Origin: Candidatus Woesearchaeota archaeon
GTDB lineage: Archaea; Nanobdellota; Nanobdellia; Woesearchaeales; JACPBV01
Assembly: GCA_019323195.1 (NCBI GenBank)
Contig: JAHWHQ010000076.1
Coordinates: forward strand, 1-16,035
Direction: 5' to 3'
Length of the DNA stretch: 16,035 bases
Positions 5,667-11,640 of this stretch are shown piece after piece; positions within the stretch are counted from its first letter, which is position 1; every line of letters starts with the position of its first letter. Made by a program: the position numbers and the translations under genes. The notes under the pieces were generated by a model. That model saw only the letters and a list, made by a program, of their open reading frames with translations, was not told where the DNA came from and searched no databases.

Positions 5667-6437
5667 TCAATACAAGCTTTCACAAGCCAGCCCGTCTTTA
5701 TCCCTGTCCAGCCTATGAACATCATGGCTTACTCCGCCACATGATTCATATACTGCCTGTGCTTTGGCATGGGTGGCAAAGTCATTACAATTATAGGCAT
5801 TATAACTGCAGATATATCCTAAATTAGGGGTATGCCCTTTTTCTTGTTCTTCTTTGATCTCAGACCATATGCCTAAATTATTGTTCTTTGCGTCTCTCTC
5901 TAAAGTTTCTAAATGACTACAGAGCTTTGTATCTGGCGGATACCTATAAACTCTTGCATATCCTTTCTTAACCAGTTCGCCATTGACAAAAGTGTTCCCA
6001 GCATAAACATATCTCAATAACCTGCCATACCTGTCTGTTTCAGAAACATCTTTTACAAGTTTTACTTCTTTGTTTAGGATAAGATCTGTCAGATAGGTTT
6101 TAGCCTCCTTATAATAAGGCTGGCCTGCTTCAGGAGTATCAATGCAGATCAGTCTTACCCTTTTTCCTCTGCCTACCCCAATGGTATCGCCATCTATCAC
6201 CATAGTAACTATGTTATCTAAATCCTGGCTTTCTTCTCCAGATTCTGCTTTAATCTTCGGTTGCTCTTCATTTTTTTCTTCTACATAAATCACTATCTCT
6301 TTAACAGTATCTCCGGTTATATCCTGGATTCCTGTTTGTTCTGTTTCTTCACAGCCTGCTATAAAAAGAACTAGGAAAAGTATGCTAAAAACAATCAAAA
6401 GACATAACTTTCTCGTTTTGATGCCTCCAGATTTCAA
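5667..6437 (-). CDS. Lipoprotein thermonuclease (staphylococcal nuclease fold) with Excalibur domain
   Basis: This is a secreted nuclease anchored outside the cell. A signal segment ends in the lipobox LFIAGC with lipidated Cys29, followed by a Glu/Lys-rich linker (30-75). The SNase domain (about 76-190) has the full motif set: 'VIDGDT' (80-85), 'RLICIDTPE' with R95 and E103, and 'DRYGRLLRYVY' with R139, matching staphylococcal R35, E43 and R87, so it should be active with Ca2+. The C-terminus (about 212-256) is an Excalibur domain with paired Cys and a DRDKDGLACE calcium-binding loop. The frame begins at TTG (6435-6437), 6 nt after the previous stop, suggesting coupling to the 141-aa membrane protein; no better in-frame start precedes the signal helix. 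Likely roles are nutrient scavenging or degradation of foreign nucleic acid. Confidence 0.9.
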   Translation of the reverse strand: MKSGGIKTRKLCLLIVFSILFLVLFIAGCEETEQTGIQDITGDTVKEIVIYVEEKNEEQPKIKAESGEESQDLDNIVTMVIDGDTIGVGRGKRVRLICIDTPEAGQPYYKEAKTYLTDLILNKEVKLVKDVSETDRYGRLLRYVYAGNTFVNGELVKKGYARVYRYPPDTKLCSHLETLERDAKNNNLGIWSEIKEEQEKGHTPNLGYICSYNAYNCNDFATHAKAQAVYESCGGVSHDVHRLDRDKDGLACESLY

Positions 6438-6443
6438 TTATTT

Positions 6444-6869
6444 TTAGAGTATTCCAAATTTGTTTCTATAATAAAAAGTAAAAAAAGCTGCAATAGCTGT
6501 CCATATCTCACTAAATATGATATGAATTTCTAGCTGATGTTCAAAGAAACCTGATAGTTCCCATAACCATAATAGACCCAGGAACCAAATTATGATCATG
6601 TACGGAAACCATTGGTCTAAATGGATCTTATATAGCTTCTTATACGGCACCATTTCTCCAAAGTCCTTAGCTTCCTTGAAAGCACAGTGTTTTAAAACTC
6701 GAAAACTCGCAGCAAGGTAAAGAAGATGCACTGTGAGTATAATCCCAAATAAATTTAGGATTAAATCTTGCTTCCCCCTTGCATATAAGTAAAACGTAGA
6801 TATTGCCACAAAATATATGTCATGTACATACCAAGCCATATTACTATAGTGTTGATAATCAGATTTCAT
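6444..6869 (-). CDS. Small integral membrane protein, 141 aa
   Basis: The protein has hydrophobic segments at roughly residues 12-29 (AWYVHDIYFVAISTFYLY), 38-55 (LNLFGIILTVHLLYLAAS), 88-105 (WFPYMIIIWFLGLLWLW) and 118-135, giving three or four membrane helices with a basic loop (VLKHCAFKEAKDF) after the second. It is rich in aromatic residues. No family is recognised with confidence; the pattern of a small helical bundle with a central charged loop recurs among uncharacterised membrane proteins. A TATA-like ATATTTAAAC (6891-6900) is centred 26 bp before the ATG at 6869, predicting a leaderless transcript that continues into the thermonuclease gene 6 nt downstream. Confidence 0.65.
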   Translation of the reverse strand: MKSDYQHYSNMAWYVHDIYFVAISTFYLYARGKQDLILNLFGIILTVHLLYLAASFRVLKHCAFKEAKDFGEMVPYKKLYKIHLDQWFPYMIIIWFLGLLWLWELSGFFEHQLEIHIIFSEIWTAIAAFFTFYYRNKFGIL

Positions 6870-6890
6870 AACTTGATGTAATTAGATACA

Positions 6891-6900
6891 ATATTTAAAC
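6891..6900 (-). promoter_or_regulatory. TATA box for the 141-aa membrane protein (leaderless)
   Basis: GTTTAAATAT on the minus strand is centred near 6895, 26 bp before the ATG at 6869. It would also drive the lipoprotein nuclease gene. Confidence 0.55.
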
Positions 6901-6938
6901 CTTCCTTAATTTAAGAGAAGAACTCACTATAATCGTAA

Positions 6939-7463
6939 TTATTTCAAAATATCTATCAAAATACCCGTTATGGACGGAACAAAAATGTATAACCATATAA
7001 TAGCAAAGATTATCAATACAGTGTAAAGTAATATTTTTTGGGCTCCTTTGGGGTATTCTTTTTTTACTTTAGTATGCAAATTCATACCCAAAACCGTTTC
7101 AATCTTCTGACAACGCTTATAACCAATCCTTTTTAATTTTCCGCAGTCCATTTCAAATACCCAATAAATAAAAAAAGTCAAATATAATCCAAGGGCAGAA
7201 AGTAAAAAAATAATCATTTTGTAAGCTGGGTCCTTTAGGTATTTAATTATCAACCCCAACATAATTAGCATACCTGACAGAAGTATTCCATTAACAGTCC
7301 ATCCTCCTCCATCATTATATTGAGCCATATCTTGAGCTTGCTTATATTCAGTTAGAGCTATATTAACCTCATTTTTCTTTAACAGTTTTTCTTTCTTTTT
7401 CTGAAGAGATTCTAGTAATTTATCCTTCTCCTCTTTATTAGATATTAAATCTAAAATGTCCAT
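6939..7463 (-). CDS. Coiled-coil plus three-helix membrane protein, 174 aa
   Basis: The first 45 or so residues are highly charged and heptad-like (NKEEKDKLLESLQKKKEKLL), predicting a cytoplasmic coiled coil. Three hydrophobic helices follow at about 55-75 (TVNGILLSGMLIMLGLIIKY), 82-104 (MIIFLLSALGLYLTFFIYWV) and 144-165. Between helices two and three is 'KLKRIGYKRCQKIETVLGMNLH', resembling the 'IE..LG' loop found in several small bacterial membrane-protein families, but no assignment is safe. A coiled coil that could oligomerise the protein, with membrane helices, is compatible with a membrane effector or sensor; that is inference only. The TATA-like TTTTATATAT (7485-7494) predicts a start at the ATG itself. 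Confidence 0.65.
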   Translation of the reverse strand: MDILDLISNKEEKDKLLESLQKKKEKLLKKNEVNIALTEYKQAQDMAQYNDGGGWTVNGILLSGMLIMLGLIIKYLKDPAYKMIIFLLSALGLYLTFFIYWVFEMDCGKLKRIGYKRCQKIETVLGMNLHTKVKKEYPKGAQKILLYTVLIIFAIIWLYIFVPSITGILIDILK

Positions 7464-7484
7464 ATATATTATGGAAAAGTTCTA

Positions 7485-7494
7485 TTTTATATAT
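7485..7494 (-). promoter_or_regulatory. TATA box for the 174-aa membrane protein (leaderless)
   Basis: ATATATAAAA on the minus strand is centred near 7489, 26 bp before the ATG at 7463, and no Shine-Dalgarno sequence precedes the start. Confidence 0.55.
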
Positions 7495-7584
7495 AATTTA
7501 CTGTTTTTCCCACCTGTTTTCGTTCTTCCCTAAGAGCCCTGACAGCTAAACCAAATGTGTTTTTTACCACCATCTTTTAAAAAA

Positions 7585-7615
7585 CTTTATAAACCTAATT
7601 ACCCTAATATAATAT
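7585..7615 (+). promoter_or_regulatory. Promoter region of the prenyltransferase-like gene, two TATA candidates
   Basis: CTTTATAAAC (7585-7594) would give a leader of about 25 nt containing a weak GGGGG ribosome-binding-like stretch at 7623-7627. TAATATAATA (7606-7615) would give a nearly leaderless message for the ATG at 7640. The sequence does not decide between them. Confidence 0.45.
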
Positions 7616-7639
7616 TGACATAGGGGGTTTTGATTTAGG

Positions 7640-8341
7640 ATGACAGGCAATGATCTTATAGGATTTAGGCTGCCCACTCATATAGCGTTAGTGACAAAAG
7701 GAAAAAACCTTTATGCAAAAAAGCATAACATCCCAATAAAAAATGCCTACAAAAGGAGCAATAAATTAATCCTTGAAACGATAGAATCTTCAGTAAAGCT
7801 CCGCATCCCGATAACTACCTTCTATTTATTATCCACAAAAACACATGATCTTGAATATTTCTCCATCCTTGTTGATTCCCTCTCAGAGTTCTTTAATGAG
7901 CTGTCCGATAATGGGTTGATCCATAAGAACATGGTAAAGGTATCTGTCTTGGGCAAATGGTACGACCTTCCTGGTAAGCTTGTGGATTCTATAAAGAACC
8001 TCATTGAAAAAACCCGGGATTATGACGCTTTTTTTGTAAACCTCTGCCTTAATTATGACGGCCAGGAGGAGATAGTGGACGCAGTCAGGCTCATATCAAG
8101 GCAGATAAAGGCAGGCAAGCTTGATGCTGAATTGATAAATAAGGAACTGATAAAAGAGAATATCTACTCTTCCTACTTCCTGCCCCCTGATCTTATAATC
8201 ATAAACGGCCCCAAAAGGATGTCTGACCTCTTATTATGGGATTCTCCTGATGCAAAGGTCTGCTTTACAAACAAACTATGGCCTGATTTTGATATGGTAG
8301 AGTTTATGGATGCAATAAAGGAGTATGGTAAAGGCGGTTAG
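7640..8341 (+). CDS. Catalytically degenerate cis-prenyltransferase (UppS/DHDDS family) homologue
   Basis: The protein aligns over its length with undecaprenyl/dehydrodolichyl diphosphate synthases: 'PTHIALV..G...YAKK' at the start, 'KNMVKVSVLGKWYDLPGKL' (family 'VRLRIIGD...LP'), 'VNLCLNYDGQEEIVDAVR' (family 'LNLAxNYGGRxEIVxAxR'), 'LPPDLIII' and 'MSDLLLWDSPDAKVCFTNKLWPDFDM'. It lacks the residues that do the chemistry. The family motif MDGNGRWA reads TKGKNLYA, so catalytic Asp is Lys20. The FSxENW motif is gone. RTxGExR reads ING-PKR, losing the first Arg. The chain stops at YGKGG before the C-terminal RRFG. It is therefore unlikely to work alone. It may be the non-catalytic subunit of a heteromeric enzyme (as NgBR/Nus1 in eukaryotes and heteromers reported in archaea), serving dolichol-like lipid synthesis. 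Confidence 0.85.
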   Translation: MTGNDLIGFRLPTHIALVTKGKNLYAKKHNIPIKNAYKRSNKLILETIESSVKLRIPITTFYLLSTKTHDLEYFSILVDSLSEFFNELSDNGLIHKNMVKVSVLGKWYDLPGKLVDSIKNLIEKTRDYDAFFVNLCLNYDGQEEIVDAVRLISRQIKAGKLDAELINKELIKENIYSSYFLPPDLIIINGPKRMSDLLLWDSPDAKVCFTNKLWPDFDMVEFMDAIKEYGKGG

Positions 8342-8362
8342 TTTGAGCAAAAAAATATTTCA

Positions 8363-8534
8363 GGAAGCTTCATCCATAAAATGAAGGTTGCCATCAATTT
8401 GTGAGCGATGCATTCCCTAACACATATTAAGCGGAAGGGGATGTCCCTTACGGGGAGGGGCCGCTCTTAAAAAAATTACAGGCTCCGAGCGAGCCGATGG
8501 CAACCCCGAAGGATTTTATGGATGAAGCTATTCC
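8363..8534. ncRNA. Large structured inverted repeat: unknown ncRNA or MITE-like element
   Basis: Two outer strands pair almost completely: GCTTCATCCATAAAAT (8367-8382) with its complement at 8513-8528, then, past an internal loop (GAAG against CCCGAAGG), GTTGCCATC (8387-8395) with GATGGCAAC (8496-8504). GGAA/TTCC extends the base (8363-8366/8531-8534). Inside are GCGG(8431-8434)/CCGC(8461-8464) enclosing AAGGG(8435-8439)/CCCTT(8445-8449), and GGCTC(8481-8485)/GAGCC(8491-8495) abutting the outer stem. The interior is clearly more GC-rich than the flanks. It does not match the RNase P, SRP or riboswitch signatures that I know. CAGGA occurs at both edges (8361-8365, 8534-8538), so a small transposon remnant is an alternative. 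Strand is undetermined. Confidence 0.6.
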
Positions 8535-8543
8535 AGGAGATAC

Positions 8544-8583
8544 TTTTATAAATGCATATCCACATCCATACTATTAGTATGGA
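8544..8583 (+). promoter_or_regulatory. TATA box with a perfect 19-bp dyad centred on the predicted start site
   Basis: TTTTATAAAT (8544-8553) predicts transcription from about 8574. The perfect palindrome TCCATACTATTAGTATGGA (8565-8583) is centred exactly there. This could be a regulated upstream promoter of the deoxyhypusine synthase gene with a leader of about 135 nt, or the promoter of an unseen small RNA. Confidence 0.4.
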
Positions 8584-8667
8584 CTCAGTAAGAAAATCAG
8601 GCTCATAAGGATTTCTTCTTAGTTAATCATAGATTTATCTTTTTTAGAATAAGACCTATTTTGAAGA

Positions 8668-8705
8668 TTATATCTTAAAGATTATAACAATAAACCAAAG
8701 GTGGT
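8668..8705 (+). promoter_or_regulatory. Proximal TATA box and ribosome binding site of the deoxyhypusine synthase gene
   Basis: ATTATATCTT around 8668-8677 predicts a start near 8697, giving a short leader with GGTGGT (8700-8705) 4 nt before the ATG at 8710. This ribosome binding site decides the start in favour of ATG 8710 over the in-frame GTG at 8701, which lies inside it. Confidence 0.5.
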
Positions 8706-8709
8706 AAAC

Positions 8710-9648
8710 ATGGATGAAAAATACACAAACCAAGCAAAGGTATGGAAGGATATGAAAGTTAGCGAATTGATGGAAGAGTTTGGCAAGGCAGGCTTTACAG
8801 CAAGAGCCTTAGGCGACTCTCTGGACGTCTACAAGAAGATGCTTAAAGACAAGAAATGCTTTAAGATAATAGCGGCAGCCGGCGCCTTGATCCCCGGCGG
8901 CATGAGGAATGTCTTTAACGAAGCGATAAAGAACGGCTTAGTAGACGCCTTCGTTGTTTCAACAGGCTCTCTGATAGACCACGACCTGATAGAAAGTTTC
9001 GGCATAAAGCACGTTCAGGGAACTCCTGATGCAAACGACATCGAGCTGGGAAAAAAAGACATCAACAGGATATATGATGTCTATCTTCCGAATAAGGGCT
9101 ATCTTGCTTTAGAAGACGAATTAAAGAAGATCTTCCCTAAGATGCCGCAGGAAGAGATGTCCCCAACACAGTTTCTCTTTGAGCTGGGAAAGCACATAGA
9201 GGATAAGGACAGCATGTTAAGGCTGTGCTCTGAAAAGAACATCCCTATATTCGACCCAAGCATTACAGACTCTATCTCTGGTTTTCATGCCTGGGTTTAC
9301 TCGCAGAACCATAAGATGAAGATAAACCCCCAGCTGGACATAAGGGACTTCCTGGACAAGATGTGGGAAGACAGGAAATACGGCCTGATAGTCTTAGGCG
9401 GCGGAGTGCCTAAGCATTTTGTTGCAGGCATGATGCAGGTTACAGGGAACAGCATCAATTACGCGATCCAGATAACGATGTCCAGGCCGGAATACGGCGG
9501 CGTCTCAGGAGCTCCTTTAAGGGAGGCAAAGTCCTGGAAAAAGGTGGCAGCAGACGCGATAACCGCAGACGTAGTGATGGACTCGACAGTAGCCTTTCCT
9601 ATGCTTGTGGCCTCTTTGCTGGGTGATAAAGAAGACAAGGAAAATTAG
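8710..9648 (+). CDS. dys: Deoxyhypusine synthase, 312 aa
   Basis: The enzyme transfers the aminobutyl group of spermidine, using NAD, to a lysine of translation factor aIF5A, the first step of hypusine formation in the cytosol. The sequence shows the family core: 'FGKAGFTARALGDSLDVYKKM', 'AAAGALIPGGMRNVF', the NAD-binding 'VVSTGSLIDHDLIESFG', 'IPIFDPSITDSISGF', 'GLIVLGGGVPKHFV' and 'EYGGVSGAPLREAKSWKKV'. The catalytic Lys that forms the enzyme-substrate imine is K278 (third residue of WKK after Trp276), followed by 'DSTVAFPMLVASLL'. Length is normal for the archaeal enzyme. It stands alone, with its own promoter and a T-rich terminator at 9658-9690. The acceptor aIF5A gene is not in this window. 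Some archaeal homologues make other polyamines; the intact SWKK region favours true deoxyhypusine synthase. Confidence 0.93.
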   Translation: MDEKYTNQAKVWKDMKVSELMEEFGKAGFTARALGDSLDVYKKMLKDKKCFKIIAAAGALIPGGMRNVFNEAIKNGLVDAFVVSTGSLIDHDLIESFGIKHVQGTPDANDIELGKKDINRIYDVYLPNKGYLALEDELKKIFPKMPQEEMSPTQFLFELGKHIEDKDSMLRLCSEKNIPIFDPSITDSISGFHAWVYSQNHKMKINPQLDIRDFLDKMWEDRKYGLIVLGGGVPKHFVAGMMQVTGNSINYAIQITMSRPEYGGVSGAPLREAKSWKKVAADAITADVVMDSTVAFPMLVASLLGDKEDKEN

Positions 9649-9657
9649 AGATAACAT

Positions 9658-9686
9658 ATTTTATTTTTTCTTTTTGAATTTTTCTA
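9658..9686 (+). terminator. T-rich intrinsic terminator after deoxyhypusine synthase
   Basis: Ten bases past the stop, several T runs follow each other without a preceding stem, the usual form of archaeal factor-independent termination. Confidence 0.5.
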
Positions 9687-9695
9687 TTGCCCCAT

Positions 9696-9720
9696 TTTTA
9701 TAGAAACTAATTTAAACAAA
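9696..9720 (+). promoter_or_regulatory. Promoter of panB
   Basis: Two TATA-like stretches precede panB: TTTTATAGAAA around 9697-9707 and AATTTAAACA at 9711-9720. The second is centred about 33 bp before the ATG at 9748 and predicts a leader of about 7 nt. No Shine-Dalgarno sequence is visible. Confidence 0.45.
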
Positions 9721-9747
9721 CATAGTATCCTAAATAGCTGTAATACC

Positions 9748-10491
9748 ATGAAAAAAGACACCATAAGCATAAGATCAATGAAAGGAAAAGAGCCGTTAAC
9801 AGTCCTGACCTGCTACACCTATCCGACAGCTAAGATCCTTGAAGAGTCAGGGACAGACATCATATTAGTAGGGGATTCTTTAGGCAACGTTGTTCTTGGC
9901 TATAACTCAACCAAAGACGTTACAATGGATGACATGCTAAGGCATACAGGCGCTGTAAGGAGAGGGGCTAAAAACAGCTTTATAGTATCTGACATGCCCT
10001 TCAGCTCAGACAAGGATGAAGAGTCAGCCATTAAAAATGCCCATCTTCTTTTGGAAGCAGGCGCAGACGCTGTCAAGGTAGAGGGAAAGCCCGATATATG
10101 CAAAGCCCTGACCAAAAACAGCATCGCTGTAATGGGCCACATCGGCCATCTTCCCCAGACAGCCAAAAAGCCGATCCTGCATAAGGATAAAGGGCAGCTT
10201 TTGCAGCAGGCGCATTCCTTAGAGAAAGCAGGCTGTTTCGCAGTGGTCTTGGAGATGGTCCAGAAAGACATAGCTAAGGAAATAACAGCTTCCTTAAGCA
10301 TACCCACAATAGGGATAGGCGCAGGCCCATACTGCGACGGCCAGGTATTGGTGATCAACGACATTCTGGGAATGTACGACGACTTCAAGCCAGTCTTTGC
10401 AAAGAGGTACGCCAGCATCAATGACGAGATAAGGAAAGCTGTTAGGCAGTACAATAAAGAAGTGAAGGGCAGGGAGTTTCCTGGTGAATAG
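9748..10491 (+). CDS. panB: 3-methyl-2-oxobutanoate hydroxymethyltransferase (ketopantoate synthase), 247 aa
   Basis: PanB adds the hydroxymethyl group of methylene-tetrahydrofolate to 2-oxoisovalerate to give ketopantoate, the first step towards pantoate and CoA. All hallmark motifs are present: 'ILVGDSLGNVVLGY' with D43, 'TMDDMLRHTGAVRRGA', 'VSDMPFSS' with D82, 'GADAVKVEG' with K110 and E112, 'MGHIGHLPQ' with H134 and 'VVLEMVQ' with E169, corresponding to the metal ligands, substrate-binding residues and general base of bacterial PanB. It ends 'DGQVLVINDILGMYDDFKPVFAKRY', as is usual for the family. It is slightly shorter than the roughly 264 aa of E. coli PanB, mostly at the termini. The last 44 codons and 38 nt downstream are repeated, diverged, at 11641-11812. 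Its partner enzymes coaBC, pantoate kinase and phosphopantothenate synthetase are 2-5 kb downstream. Confidence 0.95.
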   Translation: MKKDTISIRSMKGKEPLTVLTCYTYPTAKILEESGTDIILVGDSLGNVVLGYNSTKDVTMDDMLRHTGAVRRGAKNSFIVSDMPFSSDKDEESAIKNAHLLLEAGADAVKVEGKPDICKALTKNSIAVMGHIGHLPQTAKKPILHKDKGQLLQQAHSLEKAGCFAVVLEMVQKDIAKEITASLSIPTIGIGAGPYCDGQVLVINDILGMYDDFKPVFAKRYASINDEIRKAVRQYNKEVKGREFPGE

Positions 10492-10529
10492 TTGGGTTTT
10501 GAATGGGTTATATAATCACATATTTAGAA
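10359..10529 (+). repeat. Direct repeat, copy 1: 3' end of panB plus 38 nt downstream
   Basis: This segment is repeated at 11641-11812 in the same orientation. Over the 132 coding positions I count 14 mismatches (about 89% identity). The 38 nt after the stop also match, with several changes and one 1-nt indel. The 1.1 kb between the copies carries the surface-protein gene. Confidence 0.85.
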
Positions 10530-10532
10530 TTC

Positions 10533-10563
10533 CTCTTTCAACTGGCCTATAGCGGTTGAAGAG
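10533..10563. other. Hairpin just beyond the first panB repeat
   Basis: CTCTTTCAAC (10533-10542) pairs with GTTGAAGAG (10555-10563) with a single bulged T and a 12-nt loop. It begins 4 nt after the point where the panB repeat ends and is absent after the second copy. It may terminate panB transcription or mark the junction of the inserted DNA. Confidence 0.45.
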
Positions 10564-10618
10564 CGGTGACTGGTAGTTCTTTAAATTCCAATTTTTTAAT
10601 GCCCAAAAAATGACAACG

Positions 10619-10673
10619 AAATATATAAATACTTCCCCTAAATTAATTCTATCATTAAAACAATTTGGAGGTG
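10619..10673 (+). promoter_or_regulatory. Promoter and strong ribosome binding site of the surface protein gene
   Basis: ATATATAAAT (10621-10630) predicts a start near 10651 and a leader of about 28 nt. GGAGGTG (10667-10673) lies 5 nt before the ATG at 10679. Unlike the leaderless core genes, this one has a proper leader and a full Shine-Dalgarno sequence, as expected for a highly expressed secreted product. Confidence 0.6.
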
Positions 10674-10678
10674 TTTAA

Positions 10679-11584
10679 ATGGATAAAAAAGGAAAGATAG
10701 CTATTGTGAGCGCGCTGGTTCTTGCAGCTATTTTTGTTACAGCAATTGTAATAGCAGCAGCTCCCCGAGCACAAAAAGCATGCAGTGATGGAAATGATAA
10801 CGATGGTGACGGGTATATTGACTTAAACGACCCTGGTTGTGCAAACAAAAATGATTTAAGTGAATTAGACCCAAACGTTGAGTGTGATGACGGTTCAGAT
10901 AATGATGGGGATAGTGCAATAGATTACAATGATGATGGTTGTTCAGGACCAACAGACAATGATGAGACAAACTGCGGTGATTCTGTCTGTGAAGGTGGAG
11001 AGACATCAGGAACCTGCCCGGAAGATTGCGGCTATCCGGATTCCTGCTCTGATACGGATGGAGGAAACTACCCTTCTACCTTTGGGACAACATCTGGCTA
11101 TTACAACAATAATCCATACAATAATGACGACTATTGTGTTGATACCAGCAACATTATGGAATATTATTGTAATGGAGACTACGAGCAAAGCTCACAACAA
11201 AGCTGTGGGGCTGATGGGTACGGATCCAGCTATTGTAATGGCTCTTCAGTATATAGGGATCTTACAGATTATTTCTGTAGCGATGGATTGTGTGACTACA
11301 CTATAACGCCAGAACTTGTAGAAACATGTTTATCTCCAGAAGAATGCGTTAGTGGAGCATGTGTTATTCCGGACAGTTGTTCAGATACGGATGGAGGATG
11401 GATATTTGATGTGAAGGGTGTTGCCAGCGGATATTTGTCTGAAGTTTCGTATAATTCCACAGACTTTTGCCTTGACAGTGCAACAATAGTTGAATACAGC
11501 TGTTTTGGAGACTACGCATATAATACGACAATAAGTTGCCTTGATTTGAACGCCACATCATGTAGTGATGGGGAGTGCATTTAA
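10679..11584 (+). CDS. Secreted Cys- and Asp-rich surface protein with calcium-binding-like repeats, 301 aa
   Basis: The protein has a signal segment (residues 1-28, KIAIVSALVLAAIFVTAIVI) and then extracellular repeats. Residues about 35-105 carry two 'CSDGNDNDGDGYIDLNDPGC'-type loops, whose DxDxDG pattern suggests calcium binding, and a 'NCGDSVCEGGETSGTCPEDC' module. Two further copies of a module opening 'DSCSDTDGG' (about 121-230 and 231-301) each contain 'DDYCVD/TDFCLD...EY.C.GDY...SC...C'. Such modules are common in DPANN-type archaeal surface proteins. Most cysteines could form disulfides. Sequons NGS, NST, NTT and NAT are present. There is no C-terminal membrane anchor or sorting signal, so it is either released or held by other proteins. 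It lies between two direct repeats of the panB 3' end and may be a mobile or recently acquired gene. Confidence 0.85.
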   Translation: MDKKGKIAIVSALVLAAIFVTAIVIAAAPRAQKACSDGNDNDGDGYIDLNDPGCANKNDLSELDPNVECDDGSDNDGDSAIDYNDDGCSGPTDNDETNCGDSVCEGGETSGTCPEDCGYPDSCSDTDGGNYPSTFGTTSGYYNNNPYNNDDYCVDTSNIMEYYCNGDYEQSSQQSCGADGYGSSYCNGSSVYRDLTDYFCSDGLCDYTITPELVETCLSPEECVSGACVIPDSCSDTDGGWIFDVKGVASGYLSEVSYNSTDFCLDSATIVEYSCFGDYAYNTTISCLDLNATSCSDGECI

Positions 11585-11613
11585 GAATTATTTTTTATTT
11601 TTTTATTTTTTCT
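11585..11613 (+). terminator. T-rich terminator after the surface protein gene
   Basis: Runs of six to seven T's separated by single A's begin within 10 nt of the stop codon with no stem before them, fitting archaeal intrinsic termination. Confidence 0.55.
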
Positions 11614-11640
11614 ATATTACAACCATTACCCTAGTACTGA

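Noticed and set aside
8363..8534. Identification of the structured element as RNase P RNA, SRP RNA or a known riboswitch
   Set aside because: The conserved RNase P core (GAGGAAAGUC / ACAGAA), the SRP helix 8 GGAAG...AGCAGC motif and the fluoride, TPP and cobalamin signatures are absent, and the lengths do not fit.
9900..10454. 184-codon minus-strand frame inside panB, and a second frame at 10024-10215
   Set aside because: Both are mirror frames of a clearly conserved gene; their composition follows the panB codons.
10737..11306. Open frames on both strands overlapping the surface protein gene
   Set aside because: The His/Met/Ile-rich products are artefacts of repetitive Asp/Asn/Gly codons of the real gene, which has a promoter, ribosome binding site, signal peptide and ordered repeats.
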